Assembly: GCA_016808115.1 (NCBI GenBank)
Contig: JAEQBH010000651.1
Coordinates: 124,001-188,000 of the forward strand
Direction: 5' to 3'
Length of the DNA stretch: 64,000 bases
DNA from: Tetrastigma voinierianum
Lineage: Eukaryota > Streptophyta > Magnoliopsida > Vitales > Vitaceae
Shown: positions 33,180-45,677 of the stretch, piece after piece
How the letters are laid out: each line of letters begins with the position of its first letter
Numbering within the stretch: the stretch's first letter is position 1
Notes under the pieces: generated by a model
Databases searched by the model: none
Seen by the model: only the letters and a program-made list of their open reading frames with translations
Told to the model about the DNA's origin: nothing
Made by a program: the position numbers and the translations under genes

Positions 33180-34599
33180 CATGGTCTAGGCATTATGTAC
33201 CAATTATATAGCTTTTTTTTCCGATGAACACCACCGTTTGCCACCGTACAACTTGTTTTTTTTGGATGAAAACCACAATTGATCCTTATTTCCTCCCTTC
33301 GCAAACCTAAAACTTAAGTTACAAGCCACTCAGAGGTAGAACTTGTCAAAACGATCACACCAGTGTGCAGCAGGTCATCGGAAAAGTCGTCACACACCAT
33401 CATGTGCCGTCACGCACCGCCCAAAGCCTCGCGCCATTGTCCCACGCGCACACACTTGGCGCGCCCGTTGACTTTTGCCACATCACCGCTGATCGTTAAC
33501 CTGACCGAAAATTTCCATCATGCGATTCTCTACTTATTTGTGGTTCTAATCAGGCTTGGCCGCCGTTTTCGATTTGGAATTTCGATGATGTCACCTCGAT
33601 GAGATTTTTGTTTGATTCATATTCTTTAATGGAGATAAATTTGTCCAATTGTTCCTGATCCACGCAGAAGTCATTCTCAAAGCGTCATAAGCTATACTTT
33701 ATGTCTCAATGTGATCATCCTATTCTATAAAAAGTGACAAAGAACCCGATTCTCATTTATGCTATCTCGATTGAGGATTGGGAAAGTGTTAATTCATCAC
33801 TGTTCGTGAATACATCTATTTATTCCGGTTGTTGATGAGTTTGGCAACATTGATACTAAGCAAAGAATTTCGACTCTACTCGTTACTCTGGCATGCCGGA
33901 TCTACGGTGCTCGCAACTCAAGCTCACACAAGAACTTTCACGATTCGCCGTGAACCTGCAGAGCTGACATGCCATCACAACCGACCAAAATCTGATTCGG
34001 GATCACCTAATTGAATCGAATTTCCAGTTCTCTCAATCACGACACTAAATTGGTTTATGTCTACCGTGAATACAGATTGAAATGTTTCGCTTTTAATAGG
34101 GCTTCGTGATGAGTTTGAATAAGCCGTATCATATTTTCCATCGTGGATTCCTACCATGCCTCACAAGCTATTCATAAGTTAGTTGATAATGAGACCCGTC
34201 TTCAACTGAACTCATTTCTATCCAAACCATAGTTCTTGCTACTCCAAATGCTATTCCGTTGCATCTTACTCTATTTTTCCCTCCGTCGCCTCCTCCTACC
34301 TATGTTTCCCAAAGGCAGGGCGGGAATAAATGTCGACGACATGTACAACAAAAAGTCTCTCATTTCCGCCTCTGCAAGAGCAAGGTCATTATGTTGAGCC
34401 AACGTATTCTTTATAACAACACTCCGCCGTCGACCTAGTCCGACCATCGCCTATGACCCCATTCCAAGTCCGGTCCTACCTCATCTCTCTCATTGAAATC
34501 TACAGATATAGTTTAATCTCAGTTCATCTTCCATCTTTTAATCGATCCAACACTTCTAATACACGTACTTATCCTAATGCGGGTTTGATTTCGCTTATC
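33180..34599 (+). pseudogene. Degraded gag region of Copia C
   Basis: This is the expected position of gag. Only loose traces remain, such as a Pro/Ser-rich linker near 34250-34330. No intact frame longer than about 80 codons with a gag motif is present. Confidence 0.45.
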
Positions 34600-35771
34600 G
34601 TGAATCATATGACTTCTTTTCTCGATGTTGTACCTTCACAATAATTTATACTTCTCCCCTACCATATATCGCAAATGGTTCTATGCATGTCTCTCATCTG
34701 CAATGTCTCTACACCAGCCTCAGTTTCATTTCCAATTGTTTACCGACCCCAAACTCACTCATAACCTTATTTCGTTAGGGCAACCCATTGAACTTGGTTT
34801 TTCTAACCTTTCCTCTACGGCACAAGGCTGTGCAGATTCTCAAACAGACACGTTTGACCGCCGAAAGGCCTGGTCATTTAAGCTCATCTTTCTTCATTTA
34901 CCGCCCTCTGCCTCTCTACTTCGCTGGCCTCAGACATAGCTTCCCCGCTTATGTACTTTTCGCATTGGTCATAAAAGTCATTCTATGGTCAAACAACTAG
35001 TTTCTAGAGTTTTGTTAGGTTTGGTTTCAAATAAGAACTTTGATTGTATGCCTTGTCTGGCAAACAAACTGTTTTACCATCTAATAATAGTTTTTCTCAT
35101 GCTCTTTCTTCTTTTGATCTTATTCATTTTGATGTATGGGCCCCCTCTCCCATTTCTACTCCGGATGGATCACATTACTTTGTTATTTTTGTGGATGATT
35201 TTTCCCGATATACTTGGATTTTATCTCTTCAAAAATTGTTCTGAACTTTATCAAATATATCGTGACTTTACCGCTGATTGTTACGCTAAATCCTATCAAA
35301 TTTTTAGATCTGATAATGCCTAAGAATATAAAGCCCGTGAATATACCTCTATTCTACATCAATTTGGTATTGTTTCTCATTCCTCTTGTGTTGGCACTTC
35401 TCAGCAAAATGGCAGGGCAGAGCGCAAACTTCGTCATATTCTTGATGTTGTTCATGCTACTATTATTGCCGCTTCTACTCCTTCTCGCTGGGGAAGTTGT
35501 TTGTATTATCAAGCATATACCATCAATCGGTGTCCTTTCTCCTATTGTTCTTAATCAAACTCTTATGATCTCGTTGTTTGGTTCTTCTCCTCCTATGACT
35601 TACTTAGAGTCTTTGACGTGTTTGTTTTTTCTTTTCTTCAAGATCATGAAAGAAACAAACTTCAATCTCGTTTCGTCATAATAGCTGCAGATAATCAAAA
35701 GGTTATAGGTGTTCGATCCCATTAGCAAACAATGTTTGTTTCTAGCATGTGGTCTTTCGGGGAACACAAAA
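34600..35771 (+). pseudogene. Copia C protease end and integrase remnant
   Basis: Words in changing frames include 'LTHNLISLGQPIELGFS', 'FDCMPCLANK' (from the HHCC zinc finger), 'FDLIHFDVWAPSPISTPDGS', quoted to 20 residues, 'YFVIFVDDFSRYTWI', 'YQIYRDFTA' and 'IFRSDNA' of the integrase core, then 'FVSSMWSFGEHK' at the end. The catalytic DDE residues lie in different frames. It is cut by insert F1 right after the EHK codons. Confidence 0.85.
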
Positions 35772-37821
35772 CGTAGTTAATCTTAAAATTCCAATTCTCT
35801 GAAAATGGCAAAATCGTGAATTTAAAATCAAATTTATTCTCTAGATCTCGATGATGAAACGGATTTCACTGCTGAATCGCCTCGCTAAATCTAGCTAGCA
35901 CGCCAAATTTCATTTAATCTTACATTTGAGCTGGCACATTTTCGAGACATCGCTGATTGGCGTCGTGTGAAACACATGTGACGGACGAAGTCACCTATAA
36001 CATGTACTCACGACACAAGCTATACGGAATAGAGAGACGATGGAAACTGACGCCAGATAAATACAAATGTCGAAAACGTTTCAGTGACATAATGGTCATT
36101 ATTTTAAATTCTAAAAATGAGAAAAAAGACAAAATAGTGTATAGTGTTCTTCTCCAAATCTGAAAGGCGCAAAACTGGATTTCAACCTACATGGTGAGGA
36201 TGCAGAAACCGAAAGTGGAGTTTTAGAGTGAGAGAGAGACTCTCTCAGATTCTCTGCAATCCGACCGCTGAAACTACTGACAAGAAGGAGTCGCCTACGA
36301 CGAGGCCCACGCTGGTTCGACATTTGAGTTGGATACAAAACTCCGTGAGGTAGGGATTTATCCTACCTGGCTCTTACACTCTATTTAAGTGTTTTATAAT
36401 GTTTGCTTGGATCGAGGCCGTGAGGGGTTATTGATCAGTCCCCAAAACATGTAATCTCAGCCAGGGGAATTTTTTAACTTCGTTTGGACATTGTGTAGCC
36501 ACCGCGACTCGCTGGAAGCGGGCTTATGCAACAAACAGTGTTTTGTGTAAAAAGGTGAGGTCGGGAATGGCTATGCAAATTGACCTTTCACCAAGAGGAA
36601 CCGATGTGAGGAGTGGGCCGCCCGTGGACACCCACTTGCCTCCTTGTTGGGATCAAAACAAACCCATTCTAGAAGGAAATGGACCATAAATGTCCATGTG
36701 TTTTGGCATTGGAATTGTTTGATGTGGAGTGGCCTTGAGTCAGTTGATCAAAGAAACCAGACAGGTTAATGCTGATGTGTTAATACGATGCCAAAATTAT
36801 ATAGAATATAATTGTGTGCGAGGCCATTGAAATGGGAAGATTTAGCTCCTATGAGCAGACCTGGCAGGATGGTTGATACTGCTGAATCATACGTGGTGTA
36901 CTTGTAAATTATGTGAATGATATACGATGGTATATATTTGTATGTGTTGTATATATTGTGTGAAATGGCATAATGCATCTCATATGCACTGAGGTAGCCC
37001 TGAATTCATGAGGTACTATAATGGTAATGTTGAAATCAAAACGCTTTGGAAAGGAATTTCACAGATGAATTTCCGTGAACGTTGGGACTTTCGTCCACCA
37101 TCATTCGAGACGAGGACCATGACTATTTCAAAGGTCTCCTCCATATCTACTTCCTGGGCAAGTGGTAGTCCCATAGTTTTACCGACATTTAGTAGTATAG
37201 TCAAAACAATGCAAGAATTGTTTCAAGTTTTTTAAGATGTTTTCATACGGCTTAGGCAAGTGTGAGGAGCTCATGAGGACTCGATGCCGCATTCATTTAG
37301 ACATTCAAGTGTGATCACTAATTTTCGAATGCGTGTTTACTTTAGAGAGCATCAGGATATGCACTTAGGTGAGAGAACCTAATTTAGGGGTGGACTAATT
37401 ATCGAAAGATTAGCTCACCCCTCGTCGAGGGAATCGGCGATTATTTCGCGACAGTGAGCGCACGAGTGGCACGTGTCATCCTAGAGGCCTTTAGTTTAAA
37501 AGCAAGAAAGCCAGTCATGGTTTGTATTTAGTTAAGGCACGATAGAATGTTTTAAACTTTTAATATGTGTTGTATAAGAGTAGACTTTAACCTTTGAAAA
37601 CGTGATATATACTGCTGATGCGCTGACAATTTCGTATCGTAGTACGTCTGTGGAGGTTTTTATTTATATATATCTTCAAGGTCGATGTCAGATTGTGTTT
37701 GTTCTCGTAGAGCCTCAGACAAAGGAGATCAGCCTGATTTTCGTGAGAGAGGGTCGGGTCACCCACTCCACGAGTGTTTCAAAGAAAGCAGAGTCAACGG
37801 ACACCCCGCTTGGGCGCTACA
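35772..37821 (+). mobile_element. Gypsy-type solo LTR F1 inside Copia C
   Basis: Flanked by CAAAA at 35767-35771 and 37822-37826, a perfect 5-bp duplication. It ends in CA. After it the Copia text resumes (gaacacaaa then atgtttcac, like EHKMF). It aligns with F2 (40755-42176) over many words: aggatttcac-type, acgatggaaact, tatatagaatataat, ttgtatgtgttgtatatatt, aaatggcat-aatgcatctcat and a near-identical end. No coding domain is present, so it is a solo LTR. Confidence 0.8.
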
Positions 37822-38225
37822 CAAAATGTTTCACTAACTACCCCATGTTCCTTTTCCCCTATTCCCCTCTATCGATCCTCTCCTTACCTTTTCATGAGGA
37901 GTCTCCCCACCTTCTCCGTCCGAGTTCCCTTCTATTACCGATGTTCCTTCTTATGCATCTAATGAGCTTCCCACACGATCAATGACGCGTCACTGATACG
38001 CCCCAACCGTGATCCTTCTAGCCCTTCGACTCTCATGCACTTCGCCTGGTCTAATGGTAACTACTCTTCCTTCTCACCTTCGGTGACTCTCTATTTTTTC
38101 ACTCTTGCCTTCCATGAACCTCAGCCTTTCATGAGGCTTTCTAACCCCTTTATGGCCAAGCTCGAAAGAAAGAAATGGATAACCAGATAAGACTAGAACA
38201 TGGATCCATCGTTCTCCCGACAGGG
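37822..38225 (+). pseudogene. Copia C integrase-RT linker
   Basis: Frames read 'FPYSPLSIL', 'FHEESP', 'ASNELPTRSMTR', 'FAWSNGNYSSF', 'FHEPQPFM', then words like 'TW' followed by the PTG codons (ctcccgacagg). These are the usual segments between Copia integrase and RT (FHEESP..., HEPQ-Y-EA). They establish that F1 and E entered the same Copia copy at different points. Confidence 0.75.
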
Positions 38226-39530
38226 TGCCCCAAAAAGCATTTTTGAGCTCCTATTTATTGTGGTAGGTTTTGAGCCCCTTTTTGTGTACTTCTAACTCAA
38301 ACTGAATTTAAACTGATTTGCACATTAAGGTCCTGTCTCATTTTGTGGCTAATTTTGTAGTTTTTTTAAGCTTATTCTAATGCTAAGATTGTCGAAATGG
38401 GCCCAAGCACTATGAATTTGAGTTCTAGAACTCAACATTGCATATCGTAATTCAAGGAAAGAAGGAGCGTAAGGTAGAAAGAAGATAAGTAGAGAATTTC
38501 GCACCACATCATTTAAAAAATTCAGACGGGTGCAAAATTGCCATTTCCCAAGACCGCTCATGTTTCTTGCTTTGACTTCGACTTCTTTTCCATTTTTCGC
38601 TCTCTTCACGATGGCAGGAATTGAGAGTATTTTTGTATTTTTTCTTTATGAGAGCTTTATATGCTTCTACAAAACCCTTGTAGAGGGGGACTGGATTCTT
38701 GATCGACTTTCGTCAGGAAATACGTATACCTGCAAGCTTTCTCCCGCCGCTTCTTTTTCTTTCATTTTCGCTTTTCTTTATTTTCCTACTGTTAAACACC
38801 CCTTGAGGATGACAACTCAAGGGATGGTTGGCTAAACCCCCTCCATCCTTGAAGAGGAGGGCTATTGGGCTTTAGAACTAAGGTAAACTGATGGTTCTCA
38901 CATTTTTAATGCTAGCATTTATGTTCATTTATGCTTTTATCTCTCACTCTAGGTTAAACCGCGAATATACTGATTAACTCAGATTCAAGTGTTTTTTCGG
39001 TTCAAGTGATGCTTATCGCTGCATCCAACGATATCCCAGCACATGCCTTCTATTAGTTACTTATAGGCAGATTTTAGGATATGCTTTACTCGTCCGGGAG
39101 CATTTATCCCCATTAAATGCCATATTTCAAAAAGAAAATTAATAGTGGTCACGCCCTTCATATCAACCAAGCATCCGCTTCAAAGAAATGACTATGCGTC
39201 ATCCTCCCTGCAACGCGAGTGAAAAGTGGACCCAAGAATCCCATTTGCCTTAGACTCTCAACCTAAGAACTGACGCTTCAAGGAGTTCTTTTTCATATTT
39301 TCTTACTGGGCTTTATTTTCTGGTCCACAAACATTTCAACTCCACTGCTTTACAAACCTAAAATCCAAACCGACCACCATTTCGAGCCAACCGCAAATCA
39401 TTTACACGAAGAAAACTCATCCCCGTGTTCGACCTTGGACCACTCATATCAAGCAGTAGCTATGCGTACTGCTAGTTAGAGGAATTAGGGATTATAAATT
39501 TTGTTGATTCAAGATCACCTACTGTGGCAC
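38226..39530 (+). repeat. 5' LTR of Athila-type element E
   Basis: Aligned with 45678-47012 throughout, from gagct-cctatttattgt to attataaattttgttgattc. The two copies differ by many small indels. Confidence 0.78.
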
Positions 39531-39798
39531 GACCTCAAATAGCGCTATTGCCGGATGGCGTCTCTTTAGTGCAAGTGGAGAGTTATCAACTTATGCAAGC
39601 AACCCATCACAAGTGTCAGGAATTCCAATCTCGTCTTCTTACTTTTATTTCCCTAGCAAGCTTCCACTGCCTGGGTTGATTTAATTTTATACTGTCCATA
39701 CATAAAATTTTCATTTTTATTTCTACTAACATTAACCGTAGCCCCTGGTTTCGTCAGATATCCTGTGAACGCTTGCCTAAGCAGCCTTATGCAAAAGA

Positions 39799-40754
39799 TT
39801 GAGTAGGAACACTACAAGAAGATTGGAAAGGGTCAGTGCTCCACCTGAACAGGGCATTGAAGTGAGCATTAATAGTGGTCAGATGGAGCCCCCACCTGAA
39901 GAACAGCAGAGCCAACAGGGGGTCCAAAGAAATCCCAATGCCTACAGGTCAATGAGGGACCATATACACCCACCAAGGGTGAGTGCACCCTCATGTATCA
40001 GACTCCGATGATAACCGACTGTGCCTTATCTCGTGCTCCCATCCCAACTCCCATGGTATGAAATGAAAATCCATACACACACATCGAGATTTGAGGAAGT
40101 TTCGCACAACTTTCAAGGAGGGTGCAAACTGGAGTATGGAGTCAGCCGGGTTGAAGCCCTCAGAACCGGTTATCAGCCAAGATTTGGGCTCACCCCTAAG
40201 GCCAAGGACAATACGAAATCGGGATGTAGATGCAAAGCACCAAGAAATTTTTTTTCCATGCAATGTGACTAACAATTTGAAAGGCATATCGATACTAGCC
40301 ATACGAGGAAGTTTTACCAATGCCGAAAGGTATTTCGAGACCATCGCCTCCGCCCTCACCATGGTTTCGATACTGATGCCGGTCAACCATTTTTATGATG
40401 GAATGTCCCCACTACGGCTAAATTATCGTGAGATTTTAATATGCAAGAGTGGACTTAAGCAAGAATCCATACGGCTTCATGATTTCCCGCTATGTGGTCA
40501 AACTTCCAAAGAATGGACGAGCCTAACCCTGCGGAGACAGATGTGGATGAGGCCTACAAAGAAATCAAAGAGGAGGCATGTACTCACTCCCGTGAGGATA
40601 TGGAGATTAAGGCAAAGCTATCCACCTCGGGCTGGGTGAGGGTGGAAGAACTGGAAGGAAAAAGACTACATGAGGCCCAGGCAATGACTGAAGTCCCTCT
40701 ACAGGCTAAGCTATGCTTCATTTGTCAATCAACGAGCATGGGTGAGCAATGTCC
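39799..40754 (+). pseudogene. Athila-type gag remnant
   Basis: It begins with MSRNTTRRLE and a Gln/Pro-rich segment, then 'AYRSMRDHIHPPR' and 'SAPSCI' (Athila gag 'TMRDYLNPxRxxxPSCI'). Later frames give 'HFYDGMSP', 'SKEWTSLT/SKEWDEPNP'-type words and a damaged zinc knuckle 'CFICQSTSMGEQCP'. At least four frameshifts are needed. It is cut at GEQCP by insert F2, after which TIPAS follows. Confidence 0.82.
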
Positions 40755-42176
40755 TCAGAAGACCAGAAATTTTCAATTCTCCCCGAAAAAGGGCAAATCG
40801 GTAATTTCGATCAAAAATCAAATTTATTCTAAATTCGATGAAAACGGATTTCACCGTTGGAATCGCCTTCGCAAAATCTAGCTACCACGCTGAATTTCAT
40901 CAATTCGAGACAATGAATTTGCACGCCGAGACATCGAAGCCTCAAAAATCAAAACAACTGCAATGTGACAAAGTCACATATAACACGACTTATGTTACTA
41001 CGGCGACGTGGCAGAGACGATGGAAACTCGACCACGAGATAAAGGTCAAATGCCTAAAATCCAAAGCTCGGGTGACATGCTCGAGCGATTGATCAAAGAA
41101 ATTAATAAAGTTAACGCCACGTTGCCTCGATTACGTTCATTACAATTATATAGAATATAATCAGGATGTGTCATTGAAATGGAATAGTGATTAGCTCATG
41201 AGCTAATTTGGGTGATGGTTGATATTGTTGAATTACATGTGGTGTAATTGTAAATTATGTACAAATATATGCATGATGGTATATTTGTATGTGTTGTATA
41301 TATTGCATGAAATGGCATGAATGCATCTCATATATGCACTAGGGGTAGCCTAGAAATTAGTGAGTGCATGACATGAAAAATTGAAAGAAAAAAGAAAACG
41401 CCTTTGAGCGGAATTTGTACAGATGAATTTTCTGAGAATGGGTCGGGAGACGGTCCAATGCATCATTTCTGATAGCGACCACGATCGCTTTCGAACGCTC
41501 TCCAACACATTCGCATCGAGGTGAGTCCCATATTTTTACCGATGGACTCTGGTGAGTATAGTTTCAAAACAACAAGAATTGTTTTGAAAAGAATGTTTTC
41601 TCATACATGGCCAGTAAGTGTGAGGGAGTCTCTGAGGACTCTAGGACGGGGTCGGGTTACTTGCATATCCAAGTAGATCACTAATTTTCGAATCGTGTGT
41701 TTACTTCTGGAACATTGCATATGCACTTAGGGTGGGAGAGTAACCCACTTAGGTGATCTCTATCACCGAGCACAAATTTCACCCCGTCGGTTGACACACT
41801 TTCGTGCACGTGGTGCTCAGAAACATCCCGCCTTCCTAGGCCGAGCACCGAAGAAATGGGTTATGGCTTTGGTGTTTAGAATACATGTATTAGAACGTTG
41901 TAAACTTTTAATATGTGTCAGAGTAAGAGTGAACTTTTAACCTTGAAACTATTTATATAGTCAGACGTTTGGATGGCATAGTTTACGGGCCCAAGTACTG
42001 CTTATACTCATGTATATATCTGATGTCGATTGGGATTGCATTTAGGGATCTGGGTAGAGCTCCCCTGCATAAAGGAGACTCGCCTCGATTTTTAGAGAAA
42101 TGCCTGGTCGCCCGACATTCACGAGTGTTTCGGTTGACAGTACCAATCCGACCCCTGCCGATTTCTGTGGCTGTCA
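40755..42176 (+). mobile_element. Gypsy-type solo LTR F2 inside Athila element E
   Basis: Second copy of the F family (see 35772-37821). It starts tcagaagacc and ends ctgtca. The flanks tgtcc (40750-40754) and cgccc (42177-42181) fit a target duplication with two transitions. The Athila codons CP then TIPA join across it. It is shorter than F1 by about 0.6 kb. Confidence 0.75.
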
Positions 42177-43137
42177 CGCCCTACCATTCCAGCTAGCCTA
42201 GCAGTAGATGTTCCTCGATTAGCAAATTTTTTCGTCAAAGCAAACCTCCACCTGTCGTCCCATATAGCAATACATATAATCCCAATCGAGGAATCCACCC
42301 TAATCTCTCGAAGCCAAATCCCTACTTATATGCTCCCCTCGGTGCCAAACATTAGTTCTCATCTCAACTACAACCACCACCATCTTCATCCCCGCTGAAC
42401 AAACTATTTTAAACCTGAGTAAAGTGGTAGGTGATTTCAGGGAAGAGCAAAGGAATCACGTACACCGATCGTAGAATCGGAGCACCGTGAAAGCACCCTC
42501 AACAAAAGACTGATGGGCTCCAGCAGATCTCAATCAAAATAGATCATCTTCAAGACTCCATCACTGGGGATTACCAACTGGCTGAGGTACAAGAGAAAGG
42601 AAAATCTCTTCGCCCCAAACTCAAACCCAATCCGGCGAGTAGTCCCATGAGATAGTCTTTTCTAGTGAACCCCGCCCCCCACAATACCAGATGCTGAAGT
42701 ACTGGTCACACTAATTTTTATGGGCAAAAGAAGTCTTCCAAAGGCCTAAACCTGTTGAGGAGACCAAGGAAGAAAAGGAAGTGGAGTCGGAGCAATTATA
42801 AAAGAAGATTCCATGAAGAAGAGTATGCCTCTCCATTTCCCTCAAGCACAAAGTAAGAAAAGGGCCTCCAATCGCATCGAAATTTTGTGAGGTGCTAAGG
42901 CAAGTGAAGGTCAATATCCCATCGCTAGACATGATTGTGCAGTCCCAACATATGCAAGATTTTCATGACCGGCACATTCAAAGAGAGGGATTAAATGCAT
43001 AAAATAAATTTTCTTAACTGAGCAGTAACCTCCATCATCCAGCCAGAGGAACCCTGAAGGCAAGGATCCAGATCCCCACCATTTCAAAGGAACATCGGGA
43101 ACTTTCGCCGACAAGGCACCGCTCGGATTTCGGGGGC

Positions 43138-43563
43138 GTGTCAATCCGCACTACACTCGCGTGGCAAGCAACCCGGGTCGAGAGCAAAAGCCCTACCAAC
43201 ATCACTCTATCTTTAGCTGATCAATCAGTGAAAATTCCTAAGGGCATAGTTGAAGATGTCTTGGTGAAAGTAAACAAATTCTACTATCCAGTAGACTTCG
43301 TTGTTCTTGATACGGAGCTGGTGGCGGAAGGCACTAACCATGTGCCCATCATACTTGGGAGGCCATTTTTGGCCACATCAAATGCCATTATCAATTGTCG
43401 GAATGAGGTCATGCAAATCACATTTGGCAACATGACATTGGAACTCAACATCCTCCACCTAAGCTGCAAGCACAAATCAATGGAAGAGCAAGAGCAAGAT
43501 GAAGTCTGCCTGATTAGCCCAAGTGCAAGAAACACAGTGTTCACAAACTGCAAGAGGGATTGA
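43138..43563 (+). pseudogene. Athila retropepsin (aspartic protease) domain, 141-codon open frame
   Basis: The open frame shows the Athila protease and its flank: ITLSLADQSVKIPKGIVEDV, then VDFVVLDTE and NHVPIILGRPFLATSNAIIN, and FGNMTLELNI. The ILGRPFL loop is typical. The catalytic D-S/T-G of the usual retropepsin would lie just upstream and is not seen in this frame. It is the best preserved part of element E. It is separated from the gag by F2 and 0.9 kb of degraded DNA. No RT follows. Confidence 0.88.
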
Positions 43564-45677
43564 TGAAGAACAATGAAGAGTCTGATGGAGAATCCAAAGG
43601 TCTCTCGCTCACTCCCCTAGCACCACCGTATGCGAGTGCTTAAAATGTAGGCAAGGTAGTCCTCAACTCACGCACCACCTCATAAAGACATGGAGGGATT
43701 CTCCTCCTCGACCCTCCATGAACCGTGTGTATGACTACTCGAGGTGAGCCTGCTTTCCTACAAAGAATTATAAGCCACTCCAATTTTGTTGGGACTTCTT
43801 TATTTGCTTTACTAAGTTTTATTTGTGATTTATTTAATTTTTCTTTTCAAATTCTTTTAATTTTTGTTTTCAAATTTATTTTTTAATTTTTTCTTAATTT
43901 TTTTTCGTGTTCATTTTTGCGCTTCACAAATTTTGTAGCAGGGAGATGTCGGAGCCAAAGGAAAAGCCTAGAATTTTTACAGTAATATACTAAGTGCGAA
44001 AAATTTCGCACCAGTACGAAATTTTCGCACTAGTGCGAATTTTCAAATCTCGCATTGGTGCGAATTTTTCGCACTGGCGCGAAATTTTTGCCCCTACTAC
44101 ACCCCGATTTTGTTTCGCCCATAACTTTCTCATCCGAACTCCGTTTTGGGTAATTTTGGTATCATTGGAAAGCTTAGAGTGTAGAACTTAAATATATCTA
44201 GAAAGAACACTTTGAAATTATTATTATGTGTAATTTTCAAAATGTTCAAACTGGTCATTTTTTCATCTTCTTTCTTTTCCTAACTTCTGTTCATTTGAAG
44301 CCCAAACTGAGTGAATAAGGTGTCGTGGAAAGTTTAAGCAAGTCTCCTATCTAACAAACGCACATCTCATCATGGAGGTATCACTTTCTCTTCTAGCTTT
44401 AATCCGAGCCCCATCGAGACACGCGAATACTCGTCGGGGAGCAATGGGCGAAAGTGGTTTTTACATTTATGCTCTTATTACTATTTTGAGTAAGCCCATT
44501 TTGTGTTGTTCATGGTTTGTCAAGCTTGCCTTGCTCAGGAAGCCAAGTATTGTTTTCTTGAAAAGCTAAAATATAGCCATTTTTTTTTTATATACATACT
44601 ATATAGCTCATACTTGCCAGCTTCAAATTACACCCATTTTTTTTGTGTTTCGTCGCTTTTGCAAAGTAGAAAATTCGAAACTTTGTCCAATGCTATCGAT
44701 AATAGATCGGGTTCCATGTCTCACTCATGGATGATCGCTGAATTCCTTAGTGCTTTCAACCTTCTTCTTCCACCTCACTAATCACACACTCCGTGGCACA
44801 TGGCGGTTTCAACAAAGTAGTTGAAACCACCTAGCCTCCTAAACTTAGCAAAAACCTATCCTAGTTTCACATCACCTTTAATAGGTTAAGGGCCCCCATG
44901 AAAAAAGGCCAATGAGTCTTCCAAAATAAAACAAGAAGAGAAAAGCAAAACAAAACAAAAAGAAGAAAATCGCAACGGTTTCATTTTGAAAACCCGAAAG
45001 CACCTGCCCTAGGGGTATATGGCGAAAGTCTTTAAAGCCCGGGCACCCTAAGCCAACCGGGTTAGGAGCCATCGACTTAGTGCGTCTGCCTACACGGGTG
45101 GACGGGGTGAGGTCGAAATGGTCAGAGGTGCTGAAGTCCTCAAATCGCTCAAAGTCCGTGAAACCTCAAGAGTTTGTGGTCGAAGATCCTTATGGCTCGA
45201 TGCCCTAAGCCTTAATCGTCAGGAGTCACTTCTGCGTGGATCCCCGCTACATGGATCTTGTAAAGAGGTTTCGATTCTCAAGACTGCACCCCCGCAACAC
45301 AAAAGAATTGTGAACAAGAGTGGATCCCCGATCTATTTAGGCCGCTAAGTGTCCTAGGTCGTGTCACAACTCAACGGGGAGTCTTGGTCACAACGTTTAT
45401 CATGAAAGCCACTCATATAAACACTTAGATTTCGTGGAAATTTAGGGTTGATTCCCTTCTTAGAGAAGGAAACTCTTTTGATACTGAATTTGTATGGCAT
45501 CCATTCTCCCCGTGATGGTTATCATAAGGGTTTCAAGTGATTCTCATCGAGGTTAGGAATCATTCATCCACATATACTTTTAAAATACCATTTTTTGCAC
45601 AACATAATTTCATATTATTTTGTTTTCTTTCTTTCTTTCTTTCATTGCTAAGGACTAGCAATGTGTTGGTCGGGGAG
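43564..45677 (+). other. Non-coding 3' internal region of element E
   Basis: No coding domain was found, although RT, RNase H and integrase would be expected here. It contains T-rich DNA at 43790-43920, a palindrome cluster at 43994-44090 and a purine-rich tract (ggtcggggag) just before the 3' LTR. Confidence 0.55.
43994..44090. repeat. Cluster of GTGCGAAA-TTTCGCAC palindromes
   Basis: At least three near-perfect 17-18 base palindromes are packed in about 100 bases: gtgcgaaaaatttcgcac at 43994, gtacgaaattttcgcac at 44014 and gtgcgaatttttcgcac at about 44059, with a fourth broken one between. The same words recur in the LTRs of E (45976-46004 and near 38525). Confidence 0.85.

Noticed and set aside
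39991..40386. 131-codon minus-strand frame in the Athila gag region
   Set aside because: Plus-strand gag words explain this DNA; the antisense frame has no domain.
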